Part shown: piece after piece, positions 52,926 to 62,146 of the stretch | Position numbering within the stretch: position 1 is the stretch's first letter | How the letters are laid out: each line of letters begins with the position of its first letter | Source of the DNA: Bin80 sp964291275 | Lineage (GTDB): Bacteria; Bacteroidota; Rhodothermia; Rhodothermales; Bin80 | Length of the DNA stretch: 64,000 nucleotides | Reading direction: 5' to 3' | Assembly (NCBI GenBank): GCA_964291275.2 | Contig: OZ219799.1 | Coordinates: forward strand, 186,001-250,000 | Position numbers and translations under genes: made by a program | Notes under the pieces: model-generated | Told to the model about the DNA's origin: nothing | Seen by the model: only the letters and a program-made list of their open reading frames with translations | The model's database searches: none

Positions 52926-55034
52926 ATGTCAAAATTGAAGAACCCGAGTAATCTAAAGGAGGTGGCGACCCGCTATCTCCGCGATGCGGTGAGGAACGAA
53001 CAGGCGGAATTTCGTGACGGGCAGTGGAAGAGCATCGAGCATGCCATAAAGGGGGAGCGGGTTCTGGTTGTCCAGCGAACGGGTTGGGGAAAGACCATGG
53101 TCTATACCATTGCAACCAAACTCAGGCGGGAAAAAGGACTGGGACCGTCGCTGATGATATCTCCACTTCTGGCACTGATGCGTAACCAGGAAGAAGCAGC
53201 TTTTGCGCTTGGGCTCAATGCACGCAGGATGACGGGCGATAATTTTTCAGATTGGGGGGAGATTCAAAAAGAGCTCCGAAAAGATGAAGTGGATATACTC
53301 ATGATCACGCCTGAGCGGCTGGCGAGCGGCTCTTTTACCAGGCGCACGCTACCGCTAATTACAGGGGGGCTGGGAATGCTGATCATCGATGAGGCCCATT
53401 GTATTTCGGATTGGGGACATGATTTTCGCCCAGACTATCGGCGCATTCGGAGGGTTCAACAGGCTATTCCGAAGGGGGCTGCCATTGTAGCCACGACTGC
53501 TACGGCGAATGATCGCGTCGTTAAGGACGTGCAGCAACAACTGGGGGGAGATATTCAGGTTAGTCGCGGGAGTCTGGGGCGGCGCAGCCTGCAGCTCCAC
53601 AACCTCACGCTGCCCGATCCCAAAATGAGACTGGCCTGGATAGCACAGGTCATGCCACACCTGTCGGGGAGTGGGATCATTTATGTCCTTACACGCAAGG
53701 ATGCGGACCTTGTCTCTTCCTGGCTTCGGTACAAGGGTGTCAAGGCGGCATCCTATTACGGCAACGCAGGGAAACGGGAAAAATTGGAGCAACAACTTCT
53801 GAAAAATGAGATCAAGGTTCTGGTTGCGACTATCGCCCTCGGAATGGGTTTTGACAAGCCGGATCTTGAGTTCATTATTCATTACCAAAGACCTGGATCA
53901 GTTGTACATTATTACCAGCAGGTGGGACGAGCAGGGCGGGGAATTGATAATGCCTACGGTTTTCTACTCTGGGGAGAAGAGGATGAACGTATTGTTGATT
54001 ACTTCATGGACAATGCCTTCCCCCCTCAGAATGAGATCGACCAAGTGCTTGATGTGCTTGAGAATGCGGAGGATGGTTTAGAGATGGAGGAAATCATGGC
54101 GGAGGTTAATCTAAAAAAGTCCAGGATTGAAAAGGTGCTGAAGCTCGCCTCGCTTGAGTCGCCGGCTCCGGTCATTCAACAGGGATGGACGTGGTACGCA
54201 ACTGGCGAAGCTAGTGGATTCAGTGTTAACCCAGGCTACGTTGCCCGGTTACGGGAGGTTCGTGCATCTGAGCAAGCGCAGATGCGGAAATACATGAATC
54301 ACGATGGATGCCTCATGGCATTCTTGCAGCGAGCCCTTGATGATGATTCTGCGAAAGACTGTGGGCGTTGTCGGAATTGTACTAACAGGACCCATAGGTC
54401 TCACCAACCCAAGCCGGAGTTAGTAATTGAAGCAAAACAGTTCATCAGAAGACGGCCATATCCTATATCGTCCCGCAGTGAATGGCCAGTAGCCGGAATC
54501 TCGGATCATCCCATTCATGGAGACGATGTTACGATCGACAGGTGTCATCGTATGCTGCCAGGATTTGCACTTTGCAGGGCTTTTGATGGGGGACTTGGCG
54601 ATCAGATTTTGAGGGAGCGCGATTATGAACAGCGATATTCAGATATGGTGGTTGATGCGCTCATTGATAGGTTACGGAAATGGCCCAAGAATAGGGGGAT
54701 CGGATGCGTAACATATGTGCCGCCACGCAGCAACAGGCGACATGTGCCGCTCTTGGCGGCAGCAGTTGCTGAACGGCTTGGATGGTCTCTGATTCGTGCT
54801 GTTGCGAGAACCGGCATGGGGGCGCGGCAGAGTGAGCAGAATAATGAGGTGCAGCGCGCTCTTAATGCGGCAGATGCATTTACGATCGAACAACCCTGCA
54901 AACAGTCAACACTCCTGATTGATGATGTGAGTGTCAGTGGTTGGACGATGGTCACGGCGTCTGCTCTTCTGCGCCATGATGGATGTCCGAGTGTGCGACC
55001 AGTGGCGTTGGTCAAGCATAGCTTATCTGGGTGA
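52926..55034 (+). CDS. RecQ-family helicase fused to a ComF-like phosphoribosyltransferase domain
   Basis: 702 residues from ATG at 52926. The helicase has Walker A QRTGWGKT near residue 52, DEAH in LIIDEAHCISDWGHDFRPD near 155, motif III ATTATA, and motif VI YYQQVGRAGRG. The RecQ zinc cluster is GCLMAF... and CGRCRNC (residues 461-484). From about 500 the sequence is unlike RecQ and ends in a PRTase core: CRAFDGG, YVPPRSNRR, then STLLIDDVSVSGWTM near 660, the PRPP-loop motif of ComF/ComFC-type proteins. Helicase and PRTase are separate proteins (ComFA/ComFC) in natural transformation. Its stop overlaps the first DprA-like gene (GTGA). Confidence 0.9.
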   Translation: MSKLKNPSNLKEVATRYLRDAVRNEQAEFRDGQWKSIEHAIKGERVLVVQRTGWGKTMVYTIATKLRREKGLGPSLMISPLLALMRNQEEAAFALGLNARRMTGDNFSDWGEIQKELRKDEVDILMITPERLASGSFTRRTLPLITGGLGMLIIDEAHCISDWGHDFRPDYRRIRRVQQAIPKGAAIVATTATANDRVVKDVQQQLGGDIQVSRGSLGRRSLQLHNLTLPDPKMRLAWIAQVMPHLSGSGIIYVLTRKDADLVSSWLRYKGVKAASYYGNAGKREKLEQQLLKNEIKVLVATIALGMGFDKPDLEFIIHYQRPGSVVHYYQQVGRAGRGIDNAYGFLLWGEEDERIVDYFMDNAFPPQNEIDQVLDVLENAEDGLEMEEIMAEVNLKKSRIEKVLKLASLESPAPVIQQGWTWYATGEASGFSVNPGYVARLREVRASEQAQMRKYMNHDGCLMAFLQRALDDDSAKDCGRCRNCTNRTHRSHQPKPELVIEAKQFIRRRPYPISSRSEWPVAGISDHPIHGDDVTIDRCHRMLPGFALCRAFDGGLGDQILRERDYEQRYSDMVVDALIDRLRKWPKNRGIGCVTYVPPRSNRRHVPLLAAAVAERLGWSLIRAVARTGMGARQSEQNNEVQRALNAADAFTIEQPCKQSTLLIDDVSVSGWTMVTASALLRHDGCPSVRPVALVKHSLSG

Positions 55035-55036
55035 TC

Positions 55037-57226
55037 ATGGCTTGGCCGCTGTCTGACGATACTAATGTGACGTTGCTTCTGTGTGCCTGGTTCGGTGGAG
55101 AACGGGAGCATAAACCGCTTACGCTAGCGGAATATAATCTGCTGGCAACGTGGCTTCACCATAATGAATATCGTCCACAGGATATGGTTAGCGTCTCATG
55201 TGTCGAGAATGCGGCAAAAGAGACGAGACTAGGCTACAATCGTATATCCGGCCTTCTGGAGCGGAAGATTACTTTGGGATTTCACCTTGAAGAGTGGCAG
55301 CGCAGAGATTTTTGGATTCTTGGCCGTGGGGATGCAGCGTATCCGAAAAAAATAAAACAGTCCATGAAGTCGCAGGCGCCACCAGTCCTGTTCGGTACCG
55401 GGGAAGTGACGATCATTGATCAGGGCGGCACAGCAATTGTGGGACCGGAAGGGGTGACGCAGCATTCAGCAGGAAGTGTTCAAATGCTGGCAAAGTTGTA
55501 TGCAGAGAGCGGTCAGGCGATAATTGTTGCAGGAAGGCAGTCTATCGGAGAAAATGCGGCCAAAAGTGCTGTTGATGCAGAGGGAACTGTTATATGGGCA
55601 CTCCAAGGATCTGAGCTAAATGTACCTTTAGAGAAGTCTCTTCGCCGATCGAGAGCGTCCGGGCAAACAGTCTTGTTATCTAGCCGCAGTCCAGCCGATG
55701 AACGATTGTTGAACAAAGAACCACGAGTGGGACGAATGCTGATGACGCTGTGTGATTCGGTAGTCTATATGGACAGCGCAGAGATCAGTACGGATCGATA
55801 TTGCGTGGAATCAGCAGTGTTCGAATTTATTGGATCTAGAAAATGTTTTGTGCATGTTGGTGGAGAGCCCACAGAATCCGCATTCCAGTTAATCAATTAT
55901 GGGGCGGAGAACTGGAAAAAAGAACGGCTAGAGGTTAACGGTGAGTCTCTGGACGTGCAGTCGGACGTGATCGAGGGCTCTCCAGAACACTCAGATGTAA
56001 GCCAGCCAGAACCCGTGCAAGCAGACGAGCCCGATCCTGAGATCGAATTGAAGGAAACGGCAACGCCGCAATCAGCGGATCAGGAGGGTAGCTCGGAAGG
56101 AGAACTCGAATCGGAAGCAGTACACACAAAACCCGATGACGAAGTAAAGCAGAAACCCCGAGAAGAGTCTGTAGCTGATCGGGAAAATTTTATCCCCAAG
56201 GTAGCAGGCATTCAGGGCGAACTATTCGAGTTGGAGGAGGGATGGGCAGATCCCTTAGTCGGTGATGTCAGAGCTGTACTCCAGCTGTGTGCGTTTCATA
56301 AAGACGAGACGATGTATTCTCCACTTGAGCCTGTGGAATACAGTCGGATAGTTTCGTTTCTGAATCAGAATCACAAGCGACCAAGATTCCTCCTAGACGA
56401 TCACGCACTGGTACAAGAAGCTGCCAGAAGCGCAAACATTGGCGTTGATCGGATCCTGGGTTTACTGGGGCGTAGCATCAAACTAGGGTTCAGCCTGAAA
56501 GAATGGCAGCAAAAAGGTTTTTGGATCCTGGTCATAGGCGATGAGCAATATCCCGAGAAAATCCAACATGGGATGGGTGATGAAGCACCGCCATTCCTTT
56601 TTGGTGTTGGAGACACGAGCCTATTAAGCTCGGATGGGTTGGCTATTATCGGACCTGACAGTGTTCCTGCATCCAGTCTGGTCAAAGCCCGCAAAGCCGC
56701 AGAAGAAGCTGCTGACAAGGGACAGACGGTCATTGTAGCTGGACATCTCAAAATGGCAAAAGAACTTGTCGGGACGGTACAGGAGCATTCAGGCCGTGTC
56801 ATTTGGGTATTGCATGACGGATCACTTGAGCAGGCTTTCAAAGAGGTTCATCATCGTCAAGCACTCAGCGAAAATCGACTGATTATCATTACAGCACAGA
56901 ATCCCAAGGCTCCACGGAGATCCGGCAAAAAAGAATACGTTGGGTTCTTAGCAACGGAGTTAGCTAATGAGCTGCTTTATGTGGACGGCTTGAAAAGCAG
57001 CAGGGATCAGTTTGCAATGGCTGCTGTCGCTCTTGAACGGCCAAAAATATGCCGATTACTGACCAGTCCAAATATTTCTCAAACAGGCAGCCAGTTAGAG
57101 AAACTCGGTGCCCGATCTTGGGCTGACGGGGAAGAAAACACTGATGCCGGTCACGAAGACGACTCCACTCCGACCAACGGCTTGAGCTCTCGCGGCGACT
57201 TGTTTAGCCCCGGTACCAATGAATGA
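55037..57226 (+). CDS. Tandem double DprA-like (SMF/Rossmann) protein
   Basis: About 729 residues from ATG at 55037 (GTG at 55031 is an alternative that overlaps the helicase stop). Two homologous units, residues about 1-295 and 400-690, are joined by an acidic Glu/Asp/Pro linker. Each has an N-terminal helical part ending in HLEEWQRRDFWILGRGDAAY or SLKEWQQKGFWILVIGDEQY, then APPVLFG or APPFLFG and a Rossmann part (GTAIVGPEGVT, IIVAGRQSIGENAAKSAVDA; LAIIGPDSVPA, VIVAGHLKMAKELVGTVQEH). This order is that of DprA, but the canonical GxRxxSxYG and GIDxxAH motifs are altered, so ssDNA binding may differ. It overlaps the next gene by 8 bases. Confidence 0.82.
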   Translation: MAWPLSDDTNVTLLLCAWFGGEREHKPLTLAEYNLLATWLHHNEYRPQDMVSVSCVENAAKETRLGYNRISGLLERKITLGFHLEEWQRRDFWILGRGDAAYPKKIKQSMKSQAPPVLFGTGEVTIIDQGGTAIVGPEGVTQHSAGSVQMLAKLYAESGQAIIVAGRQSIGENAAKSAVDAEGTVIWALQGSELNVPLEKSLRRSRASGQTVLLSSRSPADERLLNKEPRVGRMLMTLCDSVVYMDSAEISTDRYCVESAVFEFIGSRKCFVHVGGEPTESAFQLINYGAENWKKERLEVNGESLDVQSDVIEGSPEHSDVSQPEPVQADEPDPEIELKETATPQSADQEGSSEGELESEAVHTKPDDEVKQKPREESVADRENFIPKVAGIQGELFELEEGWADPLVGDVRAVLQLCAFHKDETMYSPLEPVEYSRIVSFLNQNHKRPRFLLDDHALVQEAARSANIGVDRILGLLGRSIKLGFSLKEWQQKGFWILVIGDEQYPEKIQHGMGDEAPPFLFGVGDTSLLSSDGLAIIGPDSVPASSLVKARKAAEEAADKGQTVIVAGHLKMAKELVGTVQEHSGRVIWVLHDGSLEQAFKEVHHRQALSENRLIIITAQNPKAPRRSGKKEYVGFLATELANELLYVDGLKSSRDQFAMAAVALERPKICRLLTSPNISQTGSQLEKLGARSWADGEENTDAGHEDDSTPTNGLSSRGDLFSPGTNE

Positions 57227-58118
57227 TTTACTGACCGATGATGCCTGTGCAGTGCTTTTGTTATGTGCATTTCAGGGAGGTGAGGAGAAACACTATCCAC
57301 TGGGGCTTGCGGAGTATAACCGAGTAGCTACCATCCTGTATCGACGTCAAGAGAGACCAGCGTTCCTCCTTAGCGATGCACCGGTGCAAGAAATTGCCAC
57401 GAGTGCACAGGTTAATCCTGCCCGGCTTCAATGGCTCCTGGATCGTCGCATCAATCTAGGGTTCAATCTGGAAGAATGGCAGCGAAAAGGTTTTTGGATC
57501 TCTGCCCGAAGCGATAAGGATTATCTGAGGAAAATTCGAAGCAGGATGGGTATAGGGGCGCCGCCACTGATATTTGGTGCAGGAGATCGGATGCTTCTAA
57601 AGGAGGGGGGATTGGCCATTATTGGCCCTGATCGTATCCCACCAGCCAGGTTGAAAAAAGCCTTCAAGGCTGCGAGGGAGGCCGCGGAGAAGGGACAGAC
57701 CATCATTGTGACGGGGCATCTCAAGGTGGCAAAAGACCTTGTGAAAGCAATACAGGAGCACTCAGGATGTGTCATTTGGGTATTGCACGATGGATCACTT
57801 AAGCAGCGTCTTGAAAAACCTAATCGCCAAGCACTTAGTAAGGGCCAAATGGTCCTAATTACGGTGCAGAGTCCAGAAGCTCCACAGAAATCCGGTGATA
57901 GAGGATACGTTGGATCTTTAGCAACGGTGTTGGCGGATGAGCTGCTCTACGTAGATGGTTCAAAGAACAGCAAAGATCAGTTTGCGACAGCTGCCGCAGC
58001 TCTTAGATTTGCAAAAACTGCCGACAATTCTCTGCGGTCGGAAGTGTGTAGGTTAGTGGTTGGGCGTAAGGTTTCTCAAACAGTTGAACAGCTTAAGGAG
58101 TTAGGTGCGAGATCGTAG
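57219..58118 (+). CDS. Single DprA-like protein
   Basis: 299 residues, a third copy of the same unit: ACAVLLLCAFQGGEEKHYPL start, FNLEEWQRKGFWISARSDKD, APPLIFGAGDRMLLK, LAIIGPDRIPPARLKKA, IIVTGHLKVAKDLVKAI, VIWVLHDGSL and a closing helical region. It is closest to the second unit of the preceding protein (shared GHLKxAKxLV and VIWVLHDGSL), which suggests duplication within the operon. Convergent with thiL, 4 bases apart. Confidence 0.82.
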   Translation: MNDLLTDDACAVLLLCAFQGGEEKHYPLGLAEYNRVATILYRRQERPAFLLSDAPVQEIATSAQVNPARLQWLLDRRINLGFNLEEWQRKGFWISARSDKDYLRKIRSRMGIGAPPLIFGAGDRMLLKEGGLAIIGPDRIPPARLKKAFKAAREAAEKGQTIIVTGHLKVAKDLVKAIQEHSGCVIWVLHDGSLKQRLEKPNRQALSKGQMVLITVQSPEAPQKSGDRGYVGSLATVLADELLYVDGSKNSKDQFATAAAALRFAKTADNSLRSEVCRLVVGRKVSQTVEQLKELGARS

Positions 58119-58122
58119 TCGA

Positions 58123-59121
58123 CTATATCGCACTGAAATGGTCGTGTCCTGCTGGCACCAAAGGTTCAAGGGAGCCATCAGCTCGGTGAAGCAGGATGTC
58201 TTTTTCCGTGATAGTTCCAATCGTGGCAAAGGATGCAGGGTTTGCATTCTTCAAGGCCTGTTCCGAGGCTGTGAAGAGTAATTCGTAATCATCCCCACCA
58301 TTCAGAGCATAATCGACGGGTTCCCGCTCCAGAATGACCGCAGCCCTCAGTGCTTCGGACAGGGGGAGTCTGGATTCCCATATAGTAGCTCCACATCCCG
58401 ATGCTACGCAAATATGATGTAACTCATTGGCTAATCCGTCTGAGATATCAATGAGGGCGGAGGGACGTATGCCTTGGGAAGCCCATTCTTTTACGAGATC
58501 CAATCGGGGGGTTGGCCGAAGGTGACGAGCGACGAGAAAATTCCAGGCCGTTGATCCAACCGCCTCGGGTGTAATTCCATGCCGTAGAACATCCAGCCCC
58601 GCAGCAGCATCCCCCAGGGTTCCACTCACGCATATCATGTCTCCTGGTCGGGCTCCGTTTCTATAAACGATTTCCGACGCCTTGGCTTCACCAATGACCG
58701 TAATGGTTAGCATGAGAACGGGTGCGCGCGTTGTGTCGCCGCCTGCAATCTGGACCCCGTGTGCGGAAGCACCAGCCGTGAGGCCTTGGTAGAGCGCTTC
58801 CAAGTTTCCCATGGACACGGATCCGGGTACACCCAGTGCTATCGTTGCCAGAATAGGATGGGCATTCATCGCGGCAATATCACTGAGGTTGACCGCCATG
58901 GCCTTATAACCAGCATCCTCCATGCTGTAGAATGCAAAATCGAAATGATATCCTTCAATTAGGGCGTCTGTTGTTACTACCTGTACCCTGTCATACCCGG
59001 TGCGATAAATCGCCGCATCGTCACCGATCCCCGCAATAATCGGCGGTTTAACGTTCGGTGAACTAATGGAGGTTAACCGGTGGATCAGATTGAACTCCCC
59101 GGCCTGCTCAATACTGGACAT
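58123..59121 (-). CDS. thiL: Thiamine-monophosphate kinase
   Basis: About 332 residues from ATG at 59121 (MSSIEQAGEFNLIHRL); the frame is open to 59202, but the family normally begins with the GEFxLI motif. PIIAGIGDDAAIYR is the metal/ATP motif, followed by VVTTDALIEGYHFDF, KAMAVNLSDIAAMNAHP and GGDTTRAPVLML, and later DISDGLANELHHI. It phosphorylates thiamine monophosphate to the cofactor diphosphate. The neighbouring operon is convergent with it. Confidence 0.94.
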   Translation of the reverse strand: MSSIEQAGEFNLIHRLTSISSPNVKPPIIAGIGDDAAIYRTGYDRVQVVTTDALIEGYHFDFAFYSMEDAGYKAMAVNLSDIAAMNAHPILATIALGVPGSVSMGNLEALYQGLTAGASAHGVQIAGGDTTRAPVLMLTITVIGEAKASEIVYRNGARPGDMICVSGTLGDAAAGLDVLRHGITPEAVGSTAWNFLVARHLRPTPRLDLVKEWASQGIRPSALIDISDGLANELHHICVASGCGATIWESRLPLSEALRAAVILEREPVDYALNGGDDYELLFTASEQALKNANPASFATIGTITEKDILLHRADGSLEPLVPAGHDHFSAI

Positions 59122-59202
59122 GACTTCTGGAGGTAATGATTCGCGCCGGCTATCACGGTGCAAGCACCAGTTTAAGGTAGGACGCTTGTTCCGTCCATTC
59201 AT

Positions 59203-59446
59203 TTGTAATTACGGCCATGCCTTTAACGTTCCCTGGATGTTCAAATCTGTGCCAGGCTGATATGGCAGTTCAATATAAAATCTCGATTTGCAGTGCTTTC
59301 CAGCTAAATTTGTTCTTTTTTGGTTGAGGTTAATATCTCGGAATGCACCCACTGATCTGCCATCATACATATTTCTTTTGGAGGTTCTGCCACGATCCAT
59401 GTGAAATTATCAATTCCCGGCGAACCTACCACGCTATTATATCTTT
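59203..59446. other. Intergenic region upstream of thiL
   Basis: About 244 bases with no supported gene. A 63-residue minus-strand frame at 59209-59400 has no recognisable features. The thiL promoter should be here. Confidence 0.4.
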
Positions 59447-59702
59447 GGGATTTATAAAGCAAGGTGAATCATGGGAAACCTTCTACCGCGTTGTGTAGTA
59501 TGAATCGCAAGACTTGAGGAAATTCAAGTGCATGGTTTGTATCCATGCGGATAATGCAGACCAAACATGTCTGCAAATAGATCGAGGCCTCCGGGGTTGG
59601 AGCATCTGCGCGGCGAGGGGCGTTCACGTTAGTGACCCCTATGACCCGTGAAATTGAAAGCAAGGTGCACCCATGTGGTTGCACCTTGCTTTATAATTCC
59701 CC
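59447..59702. mobile_element. MITE-like element, 256 bp
   Basis: Terminal inverted repeats: GGGATTTATAAAGCAAGGTG at 59447-59466 and, read inward from 59702, GGGGAATTATAAAGCAAGGT followed by G; the inner 15 bases TTATAAAGCAAGGTG are identical. A further inverted copy inside the right end creates a 13-bp perfect hairpin (59657-59669 with 59680-59692). There is no convincing gene inside. The outer 12 bases GGGGAATTATAA also occur at the end of the IS1595 remnant (about 62033-62044), so that family may have mobilised it. No target duplication found. Confidence 0.6.
59657..59692. repeat. Perfect 13-bp stem with 10-base loop
   Basis: AAAGCAAGGTGCA (59657-59669) and TGCACCTTGCTTT (59680-59692). It could act as a terminator in either direction, or be the subterminal structure of the MITE-like element it lies in. 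Confidence 0.7.
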
Positions 59703-59708
59703 AATAAA

Positions 59709-61774
59709 CCCATTTTATTCATCACGATTTGGATCCGGGCTACAAAGTGTGAATTTGGTTGGGGGGATGTCAGAATTTCCGGTGCGGGATGAAAAGTGAG
59801 CTATAGCCTTGGCGACCAAGCGTCAAATGTAGCATTGCCACCTGTTTTTCAGCTTGGTTTGGGGAGATGTCAAGGGTGCACGTACCGCAAGTGCAGTCCA
59901 ATCCCATGCATGTGTTGTGTTGCTCTCCGCCATTTTCGTGGGACACCCCAAATGAGGTGCACGGGTTTAGATGTCAGGCACAGACTGCCAGTGTAAGTGC
60001 CGAAGGTGCGCCCAAAAACGCTTCCATGCCTGCACCGCGGACCGGGCGATATAGAATGTAACATAGCGGGCATGACGTGCCAGGGTTGCACCGACCTTCA
60101 GCACTTGCAGTCTGAACGTGCGAAGGTGCAGGTGAGCTCGTTCAGATGCGGGCGAATCCGTGTCTGCGGCAGCACTGCCGTCCGCCTCCATCACCGTCTC
60201 CGAGAACACATCGGTTGATTCGTCCAACGCAGCTTCTGTTCCGGAAGACCGCGGATCCGTCTCGTGCAGTCCCTCGGCCAACGGGGCCATCTCATCGGGT
60301 TCCGCCCCCACCGGTGGAGGTGGACTATGCAAGAGGCATCGACTGATGTGAAGAAGCTGGTAGACCAACATGTAGACCTGAAGACGCACGGCATTCTCCG
60401 CCTGAACCTCGGCATCCTCATCGGTCTCCGCAATATCCTCGCGCTCAATCGGTACGTTACGGTAATGCGACTTGGCGCGTGGCGATGACGAAAACGACAG
60501 GGTACAGATCGCCTTGATCTCGCCCTGATGCATCTCCGCCTTCCCGCGCCGACTGTACAGGGCCGCCAGAACCTCCCCCGAATGCGTATCCGCGTCAAGA
60601 TTGGTAACCAAAAAATGGAAATCATTGAATAACTCCCCCGGACGCGGTTTCACCACCAGGATCACCCGACGGGGCTGCTCCCAGGACTGCGCACCATACT
60701 CGAGTTCAATGTACGTCTTCCCCTCATACGAACAATCCTCAACGTACGGGGCAGCCAACGCCTCCAACACCTTGTTCTTGCGCAAACGCATCACATAGTG
60801 ATGACCTTCTGCTTCCAGCCGTGTAAATACAACTCCACTGTTGAACCCTGCATCCAAACGAATAATGACGCGGTCAGCGGCGTGCTCGCGCACGCCATCG
60901 GCCATGGAAACCATGAAGTCTTCGCAGTCGGTGACCTCCCGCCGATTACCTGGACGCAACTGCGCCCCGAGTACATCCCCGCTCTCCCCGCATGAAGCAA
61001 TCAGCGGCAAGAAAACCGTACGCTTATAGTGCCCATGATATGCGCTGCCAAGTTGCTTGCCATGTGCATCCACCGGCACCGCGTCCACATCAATCACCAC
61101 TTCATCACGGCGCCGACCACCGTTGCGAACCAGCATATGCTCAATCGCCAACTTTTGAACCGCCGCCTCCAAGTGTGACGGATTGTCCGCTTTGCCGAGC
61201 AGCGTCAACAGACGGGACAGGGGCGGCTGCGATGCCAACGTACAACCCGCTTCGACCGCTCCCCGGTTGATGCTGGTGGACGCGCCAAATGCTGCATCGG
61301 TGTGCAACTGCGCTGTCCATTGGGCACTCCATCCCTGAATCAACTGCAGCAGCCACTGTAAAAGCAACTGCGCCAGACTATATCGTATACGATGCGGGTT
61401 CCGGGGATCGTACAGCCGCGCGGTCAGAAATTCAATGAGCCCCGTTCGCGCGATCACCGATCGCATCAACAACGCACCCGCATCAGACGTCGTGTGGTCG
61501 TTGCTGGCCGCCTTGATCCGAATCGACCGGTTGTAGGGAAGCACAAAAAAAGTCTCCGTTGACTTTGCCATGATCTCACCCACAAGGTGAATTTTTTAGA
61601 TGACTTCGAAAGGTCGCTTGCGCAGGTGATCCACAGTAGAAATAAGTCTCTGTTCGGTCAAAATCCGCAAAAAAAGGGCAATGAGCCCTGCTTTATAAGG
61701 AACGTACAATGGACACAAAAGTCCCAAATCGGTCAAGCTATCCCGAAAAACTGAGGTGAGATGAATATTGTGGG
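59709..61774 (-). mobile_element. IS1380-family insertion sequence (ends approximate)
   Basis: Contains one transposase. Possible imperfect ends: CCCATTTTATTCATCAC at 59709 and, read inward from 61774, CCCACAATATTCATCTC (13 of 17 identical). No target duplication was found. It lies directly beside the MITE-like element on one side and the cut end of an IS1595 fragment on the other. Confidence 0.6.
59967..61571 (-). CDS. IS1380-family transposase
   Basis: 534 residues from ATG at 61571 (MAKSTETFFVLP); 12 bases of open frame precede it. IS1380 features: a start with NDHTTSDAGALLMRSVIART, first Asp in VVIDVDAVPVDAHGKQ, GSAYHGHYKRTVFLPLIA, second Asp in IRLDAGFNSGVVF, and RRGKAEMHQGEIKA with the Glu in the usual E/K region. 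An acidic Ser/Glu-rich insertion (residues 435-490) precedes the basic C-terminal helix. The frame is intact. Confidence 0.88.
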   Translation of the reverse strand: MAKSTETFFVLPYNRSIRIKAASNDHTTSDAGALLMRSVIARTGLIEFLTARLYDPRNPHRIRYSLAQLLLQWLLQLIQGWSAQWTAQLHTDAAFGASTSINRGAVEAGCTLASQPPLSRLLTLLGKADNPSHLEAAVQKLAIEHMLVRNGGRRRDEVVIDVDAVPVDAHGKQLGSAYHGHYKRTVFLPLIASCGESGDVLGAQLRPGNRREVTDCEDFMVSMADGVREHAADRVIIRLDAGFNSGVVFTRLEAEGHHYVMRLRKNKVLEALAAPYVEDCSYEGKTYIELEYGAQSWEQPRRVILVVKPRPGELFNDFHFLVTNLDADTHSGEVLAALYSRRGKAEMHQGEIKAICTLSFSSSPRAKSHYRNVPIEREDIAETDEDAEVQAENAVRLQVYMLVYQLLHISRCLLHSPPPPVGAEPDEMAPLAEGLHETDPRSSGTEAALDESTDVFSETVMEADGSAAADTDSPASERAHLHLRTFRLQVLKVGATLARHARYVTFYIARSAVQAWKRFWAHLRHLHWQSVPDI

Positions 61775-61792
61775 GAGAAATAGGGGGGAAGT

Positions 61793-62044
61793 TCAGTCAT
61801 AGGTGCTGCTTCCGTTGCAACGTGGACACTTGCGACCGTTCGCCCATAGAGTAGATTCAAACCACTCGATCGCTGCCTTCTCGTCTGGGAATTGTCTTGC
61901 CAGATCAAGTAAGCTGATTCTTTTGCGATGTGATCGTCTAGGTCCCTTACTCATCTTCTTAGCCCCTCTGGGCATTTGCTGAAATATACTATATTGCACG
62001 TCTGTGTTCCTATGAATAATTACAGTTTGGATTATAATTCCCCA
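61793..62044 (-). pseudogene. IS1595-family transposase fragment (N-terminus)
   Basis: Minus-strand frame of up to 87 residues; the likely start is Met at 61975 (MPRGAKKMSKG) or 61954. ISLLDLARQFPDEKAAIEWFE and the zinc-ribbon half CPRCNGSSTYD are the N-terminus of ISXO2/IS1595 transposases. The rest, including the catalytic domain, is absent and not found on the far side of the adjacent IS1380. The end at about 62044 (GGGGAATTATAA read inward) is shared with the MITE-like element. Confidence 0.65.
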
Positions 62045-62146
62045 AATTTGAACCAAAGAGGTTGGCTTATCAGAAACGAGGGATTCTCGTACGGATACAG
62101 TTCCACGCCTGCGACCACCCTTCTACCATACCATTACACGCGCCGA

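Noticed and set aside
59469..59684. 71-codon minus-strand frame inside the MITE-like element
   Set aside because: It reads through the hairpin and terminal repeats and resembles no IS1595 C-terminus.
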